From positions 62,001 to 126,000 of the forward strand of contig NZ_JAMLJN010000001.1 of the NCBI RefSeq assembly GCF_023634865.1: DNA of 64,000 nt, written 5' to 3'. The stretch comes from Flavobacterium fragile. GTDB lineage: Bacteria; Bacteroidota; Bacteroidia; Flavobacteriales; Flavobacteriaceae. Made by a program: the position numbers and the translations under genes. The stretch's first letter is position 1. Each line of letters starts with the position of its first letter. The notes beneath the pieces are model-generated. The model was not told the origin of the DNA, made no database searches, and saw only the letters and a program-made list of their open reading frames with translations. This document shows, piece after piece, positions 27,816 to 36,858 of the stretch.

Positions 27816-28046
27816 ATGCTATTAAAGGATAAATCTGAAATATTAAAATTGTTTGGTAAAAACCTCAGAAACCTTAGAATTTCTAAGGGTTTTACACAAG
27901 AACAACTTGCAAATGAATTAGGTTTAGAAATTTCACAAATAAGTAGAATAGAGAGGGGTGTTATCAATACATCAATTTATACACTCTATCAGATTTCAAC
28001 TTTTATGAAAATTGAGATTAATGAATTTTTTGTTTCTACGGAATAA
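27816..28046 (+). CDS. XRE/Cro-type transcription regulator
   Basis: 76 residues that are almost entirely one helix-turn-helix domain (NLRISKGFTQEQLANELGLE, ISQISRIERGVINTS). Such small proteins repress promoters of integrated elements. It lies beside the integrase, and a palindrome lies 33 bp before its start codon. Confidence 0.85.
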   Translation: MLLKDKSEILKLFGKNLRNLRISKGFTQEQLANELGLEISQISRIERGVINTSIYTLYQISTFMKIEINEFFVSTE

Positions 28047-28076
28047 TCCATTTGTGTTTTTAAAGATTAAACGAAA

Positions 28077-29300
28077 TTATCCCTTATCATTAAACTCATT
28101 TTTGGAGGTTATTTTTAAAGATAATCTACTCATCTGCTCACTAACTTTTTTATTTACAATTTTTGCATAATAATCCTGAGTTGTTGACAATTTTGAATGC
28201 CCAAGTAATTCGGAAACAATCTCCATTGGAACATCATTAAATAACAGCACTGTTGATGCAAATGTTTTACGAGCTATATGATGTGTTAGATTCTTTTTTA
28301 AACCAACAATATCAGCAATTTCTTTTAAATAAGAATTGAAGCGCTGGTTTGAAATCACAGGGAGTAATATCTCTTCATTTTGATATTTATTAATCATATC
28401 AAGTGCTTTTGGTAATAAAGGAATCATTAATGGTTTAGAAGTCTTCTCTCTATTCATTTTAATCCATTTATTCCCATCAAAACCATTTACAATGTGTTCA
28501 GGCTTTAAATTACTCATCTCTTTAAAGGCTAATCCAGTGTAGCAACAAAACACAAATAAATCCTTGACTTGCTGCAATCTTGTTTGTGAAAAATCATAAT
28601 TCTCTAAAGATTTCAATTCATCATCTGACAAATAAATTACTTCTTTCTGAAGCCTTTTTGCTTTGTATCCTATAAAAGGATTCTTGTCAATATACTCTTG
28701 TTCTAATGCAAATTGGATTACTTTTCTAAAACGTTGAATTGCTTTATTAATAGTACTCTGTTCTAATCCTTTCTGTGTTTTTAAGAAGTACTCATATTCA
28801 TTAAGAAAGTTTAATTTAAGGTCTTTTAACTTAATGTCATTAGCTTTATAATAAGCCTTTATAAAGGATTTTAAATGAACGAATGACTCAATATACTTTT
28901 TGTATGTAACCTTCTGTAAATCCCTTCCAATTAACTTAAGGATACGTATATTGAATAATTCATAAACCTCTAAAACTCCAAATTCTTTTTTAGGCGTATT
29001 TCCTTTAAACTTAGTGTAAATATCATCAACTGTAAACTCAGAATTGTTGATTTGTAGGTACAAAAAAACCTGATTAATTTGGTTCTTAATCAGGTTCAAT
29101 TGTGAATTTATATAGTTATTATCATTATTTGGAGGTTCACACTCTTGAAGTGAATTATTCCAATTTTTGGGATTAATAAATAATCCAGTAGAAAATTGTT
29201 TTCTTTTTTCCAAATAGGTTAATCTGCAAAATAATGGGGCTTTACCATCCTTTCTAATTCGTGATTTGGACACGATAAATAATAGATTTAATTTTTTCAT
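28077..29300 (-). CDS. Tyrosine recombinase (integrase) of the outer island
   Basis: 407 residues. The N-terminal part has the Bacteroidetes arm-binding layout (RIRKDGKAPLFCRLTYLEKRKQFSTGLFI). The catalytic domain shows CCYTGLAFKEMSNL (the position of the first arginine is replaced, as in many Bacteroidetes integrases), HHIARKTFAST (HxxR), and LGHSKLSTTQDYYAKI with the nucleophilic tyrosine. It lies about 160 bp from the middle attachment repeat, at the tRNA-facing end of the outer island, the usual place for such an enzyme. Confidence 0.92.
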   Translation of the reverse strand: MKKLNLLFIVSKSRIRKDGKAPLFCRLTYLEKRKQFSTGLFINPKNWNNSLQECEPPNNDNNYINSQLNLIKNQINQVFLYLQINNSEFTVDDIYTKFKGNTPKKEFGVLEVYELFNIRILKLIGRDLQKVTYKKYIESFVHLKSFIKAYYKANDIKLKDLKLNFLNEYEYFLKTQKGLEQSTINKAIQRFRKVIQFALEQEYIDKNPFIGYKAKRLQKEVIYLSDDELKSLENYDFSQTRLQQVKDLFVFCCYTGLAFKEMSNLKPEHIVNGFDGNKWIKMNREKTSKPLMIPLLPKALDMINKYQNEEILLPVISNQRFNSYLKEIADIVGLKKNLTHHIARKTFASTVLLFNDVPMEIVSELLGHSKLSTTQDYYAKIVNKKVSEQMSRLSLKITSKNEFNDKG

Positions 29301-29456
29301 GGCGTATAATTTTAATTAGTTGAAATTCAAATGTTTAATATGCAACCTCTAAAATAAAAACTGCAACCTTTTTTGTAACCTTTTTTGGGGTAATTAATAT
29401 GTTTTTAGTGGGAAAATTGAAAATGTAATTATATACAAAATAACTACGAAAAGTAT

Positions 29457-29630
29457 AAAAATCAAAAAAGCCCTGCATTAAATGCAAAGCTTTTCATTGG
29501 TCTAACTACTAAACCTTTTTGGTACTTTCGTACCTAAACAACACAACTATTTTAAATATTGTAAGAGGGCAAAAAAGCCTTTCTTTACGAAAGGCTTCCT
29601 CTGTACTGGCGGTCTGGACGGGACTCGAAC
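29457..29630. repeat. Attachment-site repeat, copy 2 (junction of the two islands)
   Basis: Matches copy 1 through the TGCAT/ATGCA hairpin, the GGTAC/GTACC palindrome, the GCCTTTC/GAAAGGC terminator (with two or three bases fewer in the loop) and the last 24 nt of the tRNA-Asp gene (29,607-29,630). The rest of the gap 29,301-30,011 is AT-rich and holds no gene; TTTATGTTAATTTAATGTTA-type short repeats are seen before the second integrase and could be recombinase arm sites. Confidence 0.85.
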
Positions 29631-30011
29631 TTGACCATATATCTTGAGTAAATACTAGGCTTTACAAAGGCTAAAATTAAATAGGTAATGTCCTAGGGGA
29701 TGTTTCCTGTAAATTTCAACACTGCAAATATATCATTTTATTCAAAAAAAACACTCCCTAATCTCTTTTTTTAAATAAACTGTCATTTAAAATTCATTTT
29801 TTGTAGTTTTTTTCCTTAAAAATAGGCTCTTAATGTTATTTTAATGTTATATTTATGTTAATTTAATGTTACCGAATTTAGTTAAATTTTTATAATTATT
29901 TGATAATCAGTAGTTTAATTGTAAAAAAGTATCTAATTTAGCTCTTGAAAAAATAAGAGAAAAAAATGCTTACTAGAGTTAATGTAAGTATTAATATTAA
30001 ATATTTTAAAA

Positions 30012-31190
30012 ATGACAATTAATTATTACACAGTAAGAGCCGTTTTAAGAACGGACAAAATTAGAAAAAATGGAACTTGTCCAATCTACGTTGTACTACA
30101 ATACAACAATGTAACTCAAAAATTTTCTACATCTGAATTTATTGAAGAGAAGTATTGGGATAAAGATAAAGAACAAGGTATCGGAAAAGGCTTTGGAAAT
30201 CTAAATGCTGTAATTAAAAAGAAAAAACAAAATCTGGAAGACTTTATCAGAGAATCTAAAAGTATTGGCAGACCATTATCTAAAACTGACATTTCAAACT
30301 TTTGGAATGGAAAAACTGAAACCGATAATGAAATTTTGTTTTCTACATTTTATGAATCTTATTGTAAACGCCATTTCCAAACTATTAGAAAAAGTACTCA
30401 AATCCATTACACTACACTTGGAAAAAAAATAGACGACTTTAAACCTAACTTAATGGTTTCAGAAATTGATTATTCTTTTATGGTTGAGTTTGATAATTAT
30501 CTTGTAGAAACTAAAAGTGGTAGATACAATATGATTAAATTTTTAAAGACTGTTTTAAAAGAAGCTGTAAAACTAGGTGTGCTAAAAAATGAATCTTGGA
30601 AAGGTTTAAAAAATGTAAGTCCAAATGCTAGAGAAGTATATTTAACTCCTGCTGAAATAAACAAAATTGAAATTTGCGATTTATCTACAAAAAAACATTT
30701 AGAACTAACCCGATGTATGTTTTTATTCAGTTGTTATACTGGAATGCGTTATAGTGATGTAGTAGCTTTAAAAAAGGAAAATTACAAAAATGGAGTAATT
30801 ACACTAAAACAAGTTAAAACTGGAGTTGATTTAAAAGTCCCTGTGAATTTAGAAGCCAAAAAAATTATCTGTAAATATTGGTCTAAAAGGAAAGAGAATG
30901 AAAATATTTTTCCACGAATAGAAAACCAAACAGTAAATAGATACTTAAAGAAAATTGGAGAGATAGCTGAATTAAAAAAGACACTTCATTTTCATGTTGC
31001 ACGTCATACTTTTGGGACTACCCTATTAAATAATAATGTTAATGTATTTTATATTTCTAAAATGATGGGACATAAAAAATTGAGCCAAACTTATGCTTAT
31101 ACTGGTATTAATGTAAATAAAATGAAAGACATAATGGGTACTGTAAACTTTCAGCCAAAAAACGAGAATAATAACCTTAATAGATTGTAA
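30012..31190 (+). CDS. Tyrosine recombinase (integrase) of the inner island
   Basis: 392 residues. It has an N-terminal Arm DNA-binding layout (LRTDKIRKNGTCPIYVVLQY), a core-binding region, and a catalytic domain with CYTGMRYSDVVAL (first arginine present), HVARHTFGTT (HxxR), and MMGHKKLSQTYAYTGI with the nucleophilic tyrosine. It is clearly different from the recombinase at 28,077, and they point away from each other across the middle att site. The start is 380 bp from the att core. It is followed one base later by the gene at 31,192. Confidence 0.92.
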   Translation: MTINYYTVRAVLRTDKIRKNGTCPIYVVLQYNNVTQKFSTSEFIEEKYWDKDKEQGIGKGFGNLNAVIKKKKQNLEDFIRESKSIGRPLSKTDISNFWNGKTETDNEILFSTFYESYCKRHFQTIRKSTQIHYTTLGKKIDDFKPNLMVSEIDYSFMVEFDNYLVETKSGRYNMIKFLKTVLKEAVKLGVLKNESWKGLKNVSPNAREVYLTPAEINKIEICDLSTKKHLELTRCMFLFSCYTGMRYSDVVALKKENYKNGVITLKQVKTGVDLKVPVNLEAKKIICKYWSKRKENENIFPRIENQTVNRYLKKIGEIAELKKTLHFHVARHTFGTTLLNNNVNVFYISKMMGHKKLSQTYAYTGINVNKMKDIMGTVNFQPKNENNNLNRL

Positions 31191-31191
31191 T

Positions 31192-31611
31192 ATGTTAGAT
31201 AATTTTGAATTGACTTGCTATAATTACTCCCCAACAGAAAGAATAAATTGGGTAAGTGTTGATGATACCTATAAAAAGAAAACCTTGTTTGTAGCTTTAT
31301 TATACAATAGTAATAAAAAAAAGGAAAACTATTTTTTAACCTTATTTATGCTAGCAGATGAACATAAGGAAAAATTTACTTTGCTTGTAAGAGGCAATTT
31401 AAACAATTGGTATTCTCAAAAAGTTCTAGGAAGAACTCTAACTGTTGAAGAATACAAAGATTGTATAAATTTATTATTAGGTCAACTTGATGTTGAAAGA
31501 AATGACCTAATAAATGCGAAAATGAAAAATGCTGAAATTAGATTGTCTGTATTATTAAATCCGACTAGTAGAAGTAAAAAACACAAAAGTAAATTTACTC
31601 CAAATCTTTAA
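31192..31611 (+). CDS. Partial relative of the replication protein N-terminus
   Basis: 139 residues. The pattern FTLLVRGNLNNWYSQKVLGR, then LTVEEYKDCINLLLGQL lines up with LLIMGKLKLWFHQE...LTDEEYEECLKLLHTEL at 33,713 and with SLSINGSIRKWYFDKN...LNYYEFIDCIEILGCKL in the replication protein at 34,165. It stops where the catalytic part of that protein would begin. It may be a duplicated, truncated or regulatory version. The end overlaps the convergent XRE gene by 17 bp. Confidence 0.55.
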   Translation: MLDNFELTCYNYSPTERINWVSVDDTYKKKTLFVALLYNSNKKKENYFLTLFMLADEHKEKFTLLVRGNLNNWYSQKVLGRTLTVEEYKDCINLLLGQLDVERNDLINAKMKNAEIRLSVLLNPTSRSKKHKSKFTPNL

Positions 31612-31831
31612 AAAATTCTTGTAACGTTAAGTTGTGAATTTTAAGCACTTTGATAAGGGTCTTGAGCGTAATGTTCTGACCCTTTTCTATTCTATAATAT
31701 TGTACTCTATTAATATCGTTTGTAAAAGCAAAAGTTTCGTAGCTTGTAAAACCAGCTTTTAACCTTAAAGCTTTAATTTTTTCAGCAACTAGTAGTATCT
31801 CTTTATCTAATTCTTCTTTTGACTTTTCCAT
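31595..31831 (-). CDS. HTH-type regulator
   Basis: Using ATG 31,831 (MEKSKEELDKEIL) gives 78 residues; the longer frame to 31,897 adds an unlikely lead. It contains a helix-turn-helix of the XRE type (KIKALRLKAGFTSYETFAF, NRVQYYRIEKGQNIT). The gene runs against the neighbours, and its upstream region lies between it and the exported protein at 31,928. TGTCGC and GCGACA form a spaced inverted repeat there. Confidence 0.75.
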   Translation of the reverse strand: MEKSKEELDKEILLVAEKIKALRLKAGFTSYETFAFTNDINRVQYYRIEKGQNITLKTLIKVLKIHNLTLQEFFKDLE

Positions 31832-31927
31832 ACAGCGAATTTTGGAAATTTGTCGCTTAAAATTTACCACATTAATAAAACTTAATAAATGCGACATTTT
31901 TTATATTTTAGCTGAAAAATTAAGACA

Positions 31928-33247
31928 ATGAAAAAAATAATATTTACACTAGTATTTCTGATTTGTGGTATGACAAATTGTAATTCTCAAATTAATAATC
32001 TAAAAGATTTACTTGAAATCTCTGAACTAAACGTTGAAGAAATGGTAAGTGAATTACAAGGAATATGGAAATTAAACAATCCCGAACAAGACACTTCAGA
32101 GAAAGGATTTATTACTGAACGATATATTTTTTCATACAATCGAGATAATAAAAAGCAAGTCTTGAAAAAATGCGGAAGAATGGATCTCCTATCTAGTCAG
32201 ACAATGTGGCTAACTAATTTTATTTCTAATGATAAAGAATTATTGAATAGAATAACAAAAAATCTAGTTTATCAAGGATTTGAATTGAAAGGAAGATTGA
32301 AATCTAATTCAATGTATGAAGATGGAAATAGAATTGTAACTATTCAAACCGAATCTGATGATGATTATAAATTACCAAAAGACTGTTATTCTATAATCGT
32401 AATTGTAGATAAAAGAATAAATGGTGGATATATAAAATCGAACAAAGAAAATCAAAATATTAAAAATAAGACTAGTAATAACGCACTTAACAATATTTCC
32501 AATTCGAGTAATTCAGTAAAAGAAAAAATTAACCTTGTCAAAAATCTTTCTGAATTGATTCTAATTTCAAAAACTTCATCTAGCGAAATCTATTCAAAAT
32601 TAAATTCTAATTGGAAAAATATTGATTACCCAAAAAATGAAGAACCGCTTAATGAATGGTATTCTTTTGTTAATGAAAAGCAATATTTAGAAAGTTATGT
32701 TGGTTGGGATAATGGAACTAGAAAAGATGTCAGAATAACTACTTTTGAATTTTCAGATAAAAATCTATTGGACAATATCATAATTGATTTGAGTAAAACC
32801 GATTTTAAGCTTGAAGAAACGACAAAAGAATATTCAACTTATGTAAATAATGACGATATAATTACAATATTCTTTGATAATAAAACATCTAAAAAAGGAA
32901 ATTACAAGGTTGAATTATCCATTACTCCATTAAAAGCTACAATTAATAGCAAAAGTAATTATGAAAACTACAATGATAACGGTACGGGATTGAACGGAAG
33001 AAAAATTATTAAAAAACCATCCCCAGAGTATAATTGTAATGAACAAGGTAAAGTAGTTGTTGAAATTACTGTCGATAAAAATGGAAATGTTATTAACGCA
33101 ATTGCGGGAGTTAATGGAACTACAAATAAATCTGCTTGTTTATTGAATGCTTCAAAAATTGCTGCTTTAGGAACGAAATGGCAACCCGATAATAACGCTC
33201 CTGATGAACAAATTGGAAAAATTGAATATAACTTTCGATTGAATTAA
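31928..33247 (+). CDS. Exported protein with TonB C-terminal-like domain
   Basis: 439 residues with a signal peptide that could be a lipoprotein signal (IFTLVFLICGMTNC). Two related units of about 140 residues follow (LKDLLEISELNVEEMVSELQG and LSELILISKTSSSEIYSKLNS). The last 85 residues (GKVVVEITVDKNGNVINAIAG, KWQPDNNAPDEQIGKIEYNF) match the C-terminal domain of flavobacterial energy-transducer TonB proteins, but there is no N-terminal TonB anchor or proline-rich spacer. The function is unclear. It is a cargo gene with its own terminator. Confidence 0.65.
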   Translation: MKKIIFTLVFLICGMTNCNSQINNLKDLLEISELNVEEMVSELQGIWKLNNPEQDTSEKGFITERYIFSYNRDNKKQVLKKCGRMDLLSSQTMWLTNFISNDKELLNRITKNLVYQGFELKGRLKSNSMYEDGNRIVTIQTESDDDYKLPKDCYSIIVIVDKRINGGYIKSNKENQNIKNKTSNNALNNISNSSNSVKEKINLVKNLSELILISKTSSSEIYSKLNSNWKNIDYPKNEEPLNEWYSFVNEKQYLESYVGWDNGTRKDVRITTFEFSDKNLLDNIIIDLSKTDFKLEETTKEYSTYVNNDDIITIFFDNKTSKKGNYKVELSITPLKATINSKSNYENYNDNGTGLNGRKIIKKPSPEYNCNEQGKVVVEITVDKNGNVINAIAGVNGTTNKSACLLNASKIAALGTKWQPDNNAPDEQIGKIEYNFRLN

Positions 33248-33275
33248 AATTGTAAAAAAATCAAAATTTATTAAA

Positions 33276-33305
33276 GCGACCTGAAAAAATCAGGTCGTTT
33301 TTTTA
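33276..33305 (+). terminator. Rho-independent terminator
   Basis: GCGACCTGA and TCAGGTCGT form a stem around AAAAA and are followed by seven T residues, 28 bp past the stop of the exported protein. Confidence 0.85.
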
Positions 33306-33437
33306 TTCATACAAAATACTGATTATCTGATGTTTATATTTTTTAATAAAATAAAAATGTTAAATTATTCATTTTTCAAAACAAAAAAATTGATTTCCGA
33401 GTATTATGTATTTATACACGGCAAATTTTTTTAAAGT

Positions 33438-33707
33438 ATGAAAACAAAAATTGAAATCGAAAGAAGAGTTTACAGCAACCTAGTTAAAACTGTAATCCAA
33501 ACTAAAAAACTATTAACGGAACTATCAAATCGTCCCGAATTTAACAAAGAATGGATGTCAATTTCTGATGTAGAAGTAGAGTTCGGATTGAGTAGAAAAA
33601 TCATTGATGGGTTTAGAAGAAAAGGTTTAAACACTAATCAGAAAACCCGAAATGGAAAAATTCTAATCAGAAGAAGTGAACTTGAAAAATTTTTAACTAA
33701 AAAATAG
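33438..33707 (+). CDS. Excisionase-like HTH protein
   Basis: 89 residues. The second half (MSISDVEVEFGLSRKIIDGF, KILIRRSELEKFL) is a winged HTH of the AlpA/excisionase type that ends with the usual lysine-rich tail. In integrated elements such proteins direct excision and switch promoters. It heads the row that leads into the replication protein, six bp before the next gene. Confidence 0.78.
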   Translation: MKTKIEIERRVYSNLVKTVIQTKKLLTELSNRPEFNKEWMSISDVEVEFGLSRKIIDGFRRKGLNTNQKTRNGKILIRRSELEKFLTKK

Positions 33708-33712
33708 AAAAC

Positions 33713-34174
33713 ATGATAATATATGATATCGCCTTATGTTGTGAAAATTATTATCCAATCAAAAAAATAAAATGGATAAGAGATGTCTCATCTGACACTA
33801 AAAATTTAACATTTTTTGAAGCTCATTTGTACAATAGTGTTAAGAAGAGAAAAAAGTATTCATTAAAATTATATACTATATACAATGAACTTGATAATTC
33901 TTGTGTCTTATTAATTATGGGCAAATTAAAGCTTTGGTTCCATCAAGAATATTTAGTAAATGAATTAACAGATGAAGAATATGAAGAGTGTTTGAAATTA
34001 TTACATACAGAACTTGATTTGATTTTTACTCCTAGAAAAAGAAGAATTTTTAAATCAAAACATATGCTTTTATATCATAAAAATGATGAGTATAGATATC
34101 GTATTTGTATGGATTATCTTAGTTATGAAAAATTAGATAGACTTGAAAAACACTTAAAGGAAACATGGATATGA
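33713..34174 (+). CDS. Replication-protein-like accessory protein
   Basis: 153 residues, sharing its central pattern (GKLKLWFHQEYLVNELTDEE, YEECLKLLHTELDL) with the N-terminal part of the replication protein that follows and with the protein at 31,192. It lacks the catalytic half. It overlaps the replication gene by 10 bp (ATGA type), so they are translated together. It could be a DNA-binding partner, like the short co-products of filamentous phage replication genes. Confidence 0.55.
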   Translation: MIIYDIALCCENYYPIKKIKWIRDVSSDTKNLTFFEAHLYNSVKKRKKYSLKLYTIYNELDNSCVLLIMGKLKLWFHQEYLVNELTDEEYEECLKLLHTELDLIFTPRKRRIFKSKHMLLYHKNDEYRYRICMDYLSYEKLDRLEKHLKETWI

Positions 34175-35193
34175 TAGATAAAATTAAATTAATGGCTGAA
34201 AATTTTAATCCCGACTTCATTAAGGAAAATTTTAGATGGAGAGAGATTGAAATTGACGATGAAGAGTTTACAGAACTTGATTTTGAATTAAATAGATATT
34301 TACAAACTAATATAACTAAAAAAACAAGGATGTTTAGTTTAAGAATGCTTTTGACTGAAAATTTAAGAACTGGTACTTATTCATTATCAATAAACGGAAG
34401 TATTAGAAAATGGTATTTTGATAAAAATTCTCGAAAAGACTTAAACTATTACGAATTTATTGATTGTATAGAAATACTGGGTTGTAAACTTGGTTTAAAA
34501 AAAGGTGAAATCTGGAGAATATTTAAAGTTACTCAATTGGAAATTGGAGTTACATTATTATTAAAATCATTTACTAATGACATACTGGATTGTTTTGTAA
34601 AATATAGAAATGCTAAAAGAGATGATAAAAATGTAACCAGCATCTACTTTAGATTTACTAATTACGATTTGTTAATTTATGACAAATATCTTGAAATTTT
34701 AGGCAAAAAAGAGTTAACCGAAACGGATAAAAATATTATCAATAAATATTTAATGTTAAGATTTGAAATAGACATTAATAAAGTTAGTATTCCTACTTTT
34801 AAAATGAAATATCACAAATTAAGTTCATTAAAATCGAATTGGAATGAATTGCCTAACGAACTTTACAAATATCTGAATGCGGTTAAATTTGTAGATACTA
34901 TTTCAAAGAATGAAGTAATCAATGAAAATCATAAACCGAAAATCTCTAAAAATGATTTTGTAAATTGGGGTTTTTATTCCTACATGAAAATTACTGGAAT
35001 ACATAAGACAATAATGGACTTTAATGAAATGGTTTTGCCAAATAATAAATCTAAACATTTTAATGATTTAATGAATATATATAAATCGCATATTATCAGC
35101 GAAAAGGATTACAAGGCTATTATTTTATATGAATTAAAGAAGAAAACGGACAGGTTATATAATAAGGGTAACTTTCGATATATAAATACCTAA
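34165..35193 (+). CDS. Filamentous-phage-type replication initiation protein
   Basis: 342 residues (ATG 34,171 is also possible). The order SLSINGSIRKWYFDKN, then VTQLEIGVTLLL, YFRFTNYDLLIYDKYLEI and LMLRFEIDI resembles the gene II/X (Phage_CRI) replication family, which nicks one strand to start rolling-circle replication. It overlaps the gene before it. This would let the inner island replicate after excision. The family assignment rests on motif pattern. Confidence 0.7.
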   Translation: MDMIDKIKLMAENFNPDFIKENFRWREIEIDDEEFTELDFELNRYLQTNITKKTRMFSLRMLLTENLRTGTYSLSINGSIRKWYFDKNSRKDLNYYEFIDCIEILGCKLGLKKGEIWRIFKVTQLEIGVTLLLKSFTNDILDCFVKYRNAKRDDKNVTSIYFRFTNYDLLIYDKYLEILGKKELTETDKNIINKYLMLRFEIDINKVSIPTFKMKYHKLSSLKSNWNELPNELYKYLNAVKFVDTISKNEVINENHKPKISKNDFVNWGFYSYMKITGIHKTIMDFNEMVLPNNKSKHFNDLMNIYKSHIISEKDYKAIILYELKKKTDRLYNKGNFRYINT

Positions 35194-35435
35194 TGTAAAT
35201 ATAACAAGGTATATAATAAATAAAATACCCTTTTAGAGCCAAACGAAATTGAAAAATAAGCCAAAGCGGAGTTAAGTAAACAAGGTCAATTACTTTCTCT
35301 GCTTTGTTTGTTTTTTTAAACCTTAAATGATAAACTATTTTGAAATTATTCTTTAGAATTATAAATTTTGATTTGAAAGTTAATATGTACGATTTGTTGT
35401 GTTTATTTTGTTAAATTTGGAGATATTATAATAAA

Positions 35436-36413
35436 TTGTTATTTGTGAGTAGAGATTTTGATTATTTATTGAAGAAGCACGGAAAAGATGGCTCAAGAGC
35501 TGTTTTTGAAGATGCTTGTACTAAAGCATTTTCTGCGAAATATAAAGATGCCTTTCCGATTAAATGTGATCCAGGTGATGAAGGAATAGATATTTTTATT
35601 GGAGACTTTAAAGAACCTATAGAAGTTTACCAATGTAAATGTTTCTTTTTTGAAATTGGAGAAAGTCAAAAAAAGCAAATTAATGCCTCTTTTAAAAAAG
35701 CTATCGAATCTACTACCTATGAGATGAAAAAATGGTGCTTATGTGTGCCTAAAAGTCTTACTATTGATGAAATGAATTGGTGGTCTGACTGGAAAAAGAA
35801 AAAAGTTAATAATCATTCCATTGAAATTGAACTTTTAGATAGTACAAAACTTTTAAAGTTAATTAAAGAAACGGATATACATTTGGAAATATTCGATGAA
35901 GAAGAACTCCAAAAATTAAATGAAATATTATTACTACTAGAAAAAAAAGAGGAACGTCTAAAAGAGATTTTTTCTGTTCCAGATGAAATAGATTACGATG
36001 AACGGATTTTTACTTTAAAATTAAAATCCGCAAATATTAATGAGAATTTAGACGTTTACAACAAGCAATTTTTTAATGCTGAAATATTAACTAAAGAAGT
36101 TCAAAGTAAAGGGATTGAAGAAGAGTTAAAAGAATTGAAAAGTCTTAAAAGTCTAATACAAGATATGTGGCTAACTCAATATTTAATGTATGAAGATGAA
36201 ATTGATGGGAATAAATTATTGGGAATGGTTAATATGAGAATTGAAGATAAGAATAATGATATTTTAAAAACGGTTTTGTCAGTTGGAACTATTGAAAAGA
36301 AAGGGATTTTACATCAATTAGCTGACGAATGTACTGTAGGTTGGGTAAAAAAATATAAAGAAAGATTAAAAGATTTTTTAGAAAAAAATGATAAAACTAG
36401 AGGGGAAATATAA
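35436..36413 (+). CDS. ABC-3C effector with PD-(D/E)xK nuclease domain
   Basis: 325 residues with no ATG at the 5' end; translation would begin at TTG 35,436 or GTG 35,445. The first 100 residues are a restriction-endonuclease-like fold: FEDACTKAF, DPGDEGIDIFIGDF and EVYQCKCF give the catalytic Asp and Q/K pair. The remainder is helical and ends in a conserved-looking WVKKYKERLKDFL. The stop overlaps the next gene by 26 bp. In ABC three-component (ABC-3C) conflict systems, the effector, a middle component and a coiled-coil ATPase occur in this order. The nuclease presumably cuts DNA on infection. Confidence 0.75.
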   Translation: MLFVSRDFDYLLKKHGKDGSRAVFEDACTKAFSAKYKDAFPIKCDPGDEGIDIFIGDFKEPIEVYQCKCFFFEIGESQKKQINASFKKAIESTTYEMKKWCLCVPKSLTIDEMNWWSDWKKKKVNNHSIEIELLDSTKLLKLIKETDIHLEIFDEEELQKLNEILLLLEKKEERLKEIFSVPDEIDYDERIFTLKLKSANINENLDVYNKQFFNAEILTKEVQSKGIEEELKELKSLKSLIQDMWLTQYLMYEDEIDGNKLLGMVNMRIEDKNNDILKTVLSVGTIEKKGILHQLADECTVGWVKKYKERLKDFLEKNDKTRGEI

Positions 36414-36858
36414 GTATTTAATTGGTATGATGAGAGTACTTACATTGATGAGTGCTTTTGAAAAGTCTAAATCGTATCAAATGACTTTTGATAAATTGAT
36501 TTTGCTTGATTTTTATATGAGATTTCCAAAAACTATGTTGAATTTAGAAAATTATTCTTTGGATTTTGAAGAGCTTTATTCATTTTATCATTCTTATCCT
36601 GATAGAGAGTATTATCAAGAAATATTGAGAATATTGATTTCAAAAAAATTAATTGAAAAAGAGATACGTAATTCTAATTTTATATATACTATTAGCCATT
36701 CAGGTTATGAATTAGTAAATAGTATTGATAATCTTTATTCAAAAAATTTAATAAGTACTGCCCTATTGATTAAAAAGAATATTTCAAAATTGAGTGAAGC
36801 GAATATGAAAGAGGAAATATCAAGTAAAAGTTTAAACAACATCCATCTTTTAATATGA
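36388..36858 (+). CDS. ABC-3C middle component
   Basis: 156 residues starting at ATG 36,388. The patterns MTFDKLILLDFYMRFPKTM and EYYQEILRILISKKLIEKEI, IYTISHSGYELV look like the winged-helix middle component found between effector and ATPase in these systems. It overlaps both neighbours (26 and 4 bp). The middle component is thought to link the two others; I cannot assign a subtype. Confidence 0.75.
   Translation: MIKLEGKYKYLIGMMRVLTLMSAFEKSKSYQMTFDKLILLDFYMRFPKTMLNLENYSLDFEELYSFYHSYPDREYYQEILRILISKKLIEKEIRNSNFIYTISHSGYELVNSIDNLYSKNLISTALLIKKNISKLSEANMKEEISSKSLNNIHLLI

Larger units (their letters stand above)
642..29606. mobile_element. Outer genomic island (about 29 kb) at tRNA-Asp
   Basis: Bounded by tRNA-Asp 3'-end fragments at 642-664 and 29,607-29,630. 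It contains a tyrosine recombinase next to its right end (28,077-29,300), an XRE regulator, a recombination module, a homing endonuclease and an RHS polymorphic-toxin locus. No conjugation or virion genes are visible, so it is better called an integrated island or mobilizable element than a complete ICE or prophage. The toxin locus may be an older resident captured between att sites and not strictly part of the mobile unit. Confidence 0.7.

Noticed and set aside
642..29606. A conjugative element (ICE) or complete prophage
   Set aside because: No relaxase, coupling ATPase, tra genes, capsid, portal, terminase or tail genes are visible.
29301..30011. A small gene or ncRNA in the gap between the integrases
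   Set aside because: All frames are short and broken; the conserved part is explained by the att repeat with the tRNA-Asp 3' end and terminator.
35266..35306. A terminator before the ABC-3C unit
   Set aside because: AAAGCGGAG and CTCTGCTTT could pair, with a T-rich tail, but the loop is over 20 nt and the stem has mismatched ends; too weak to list.
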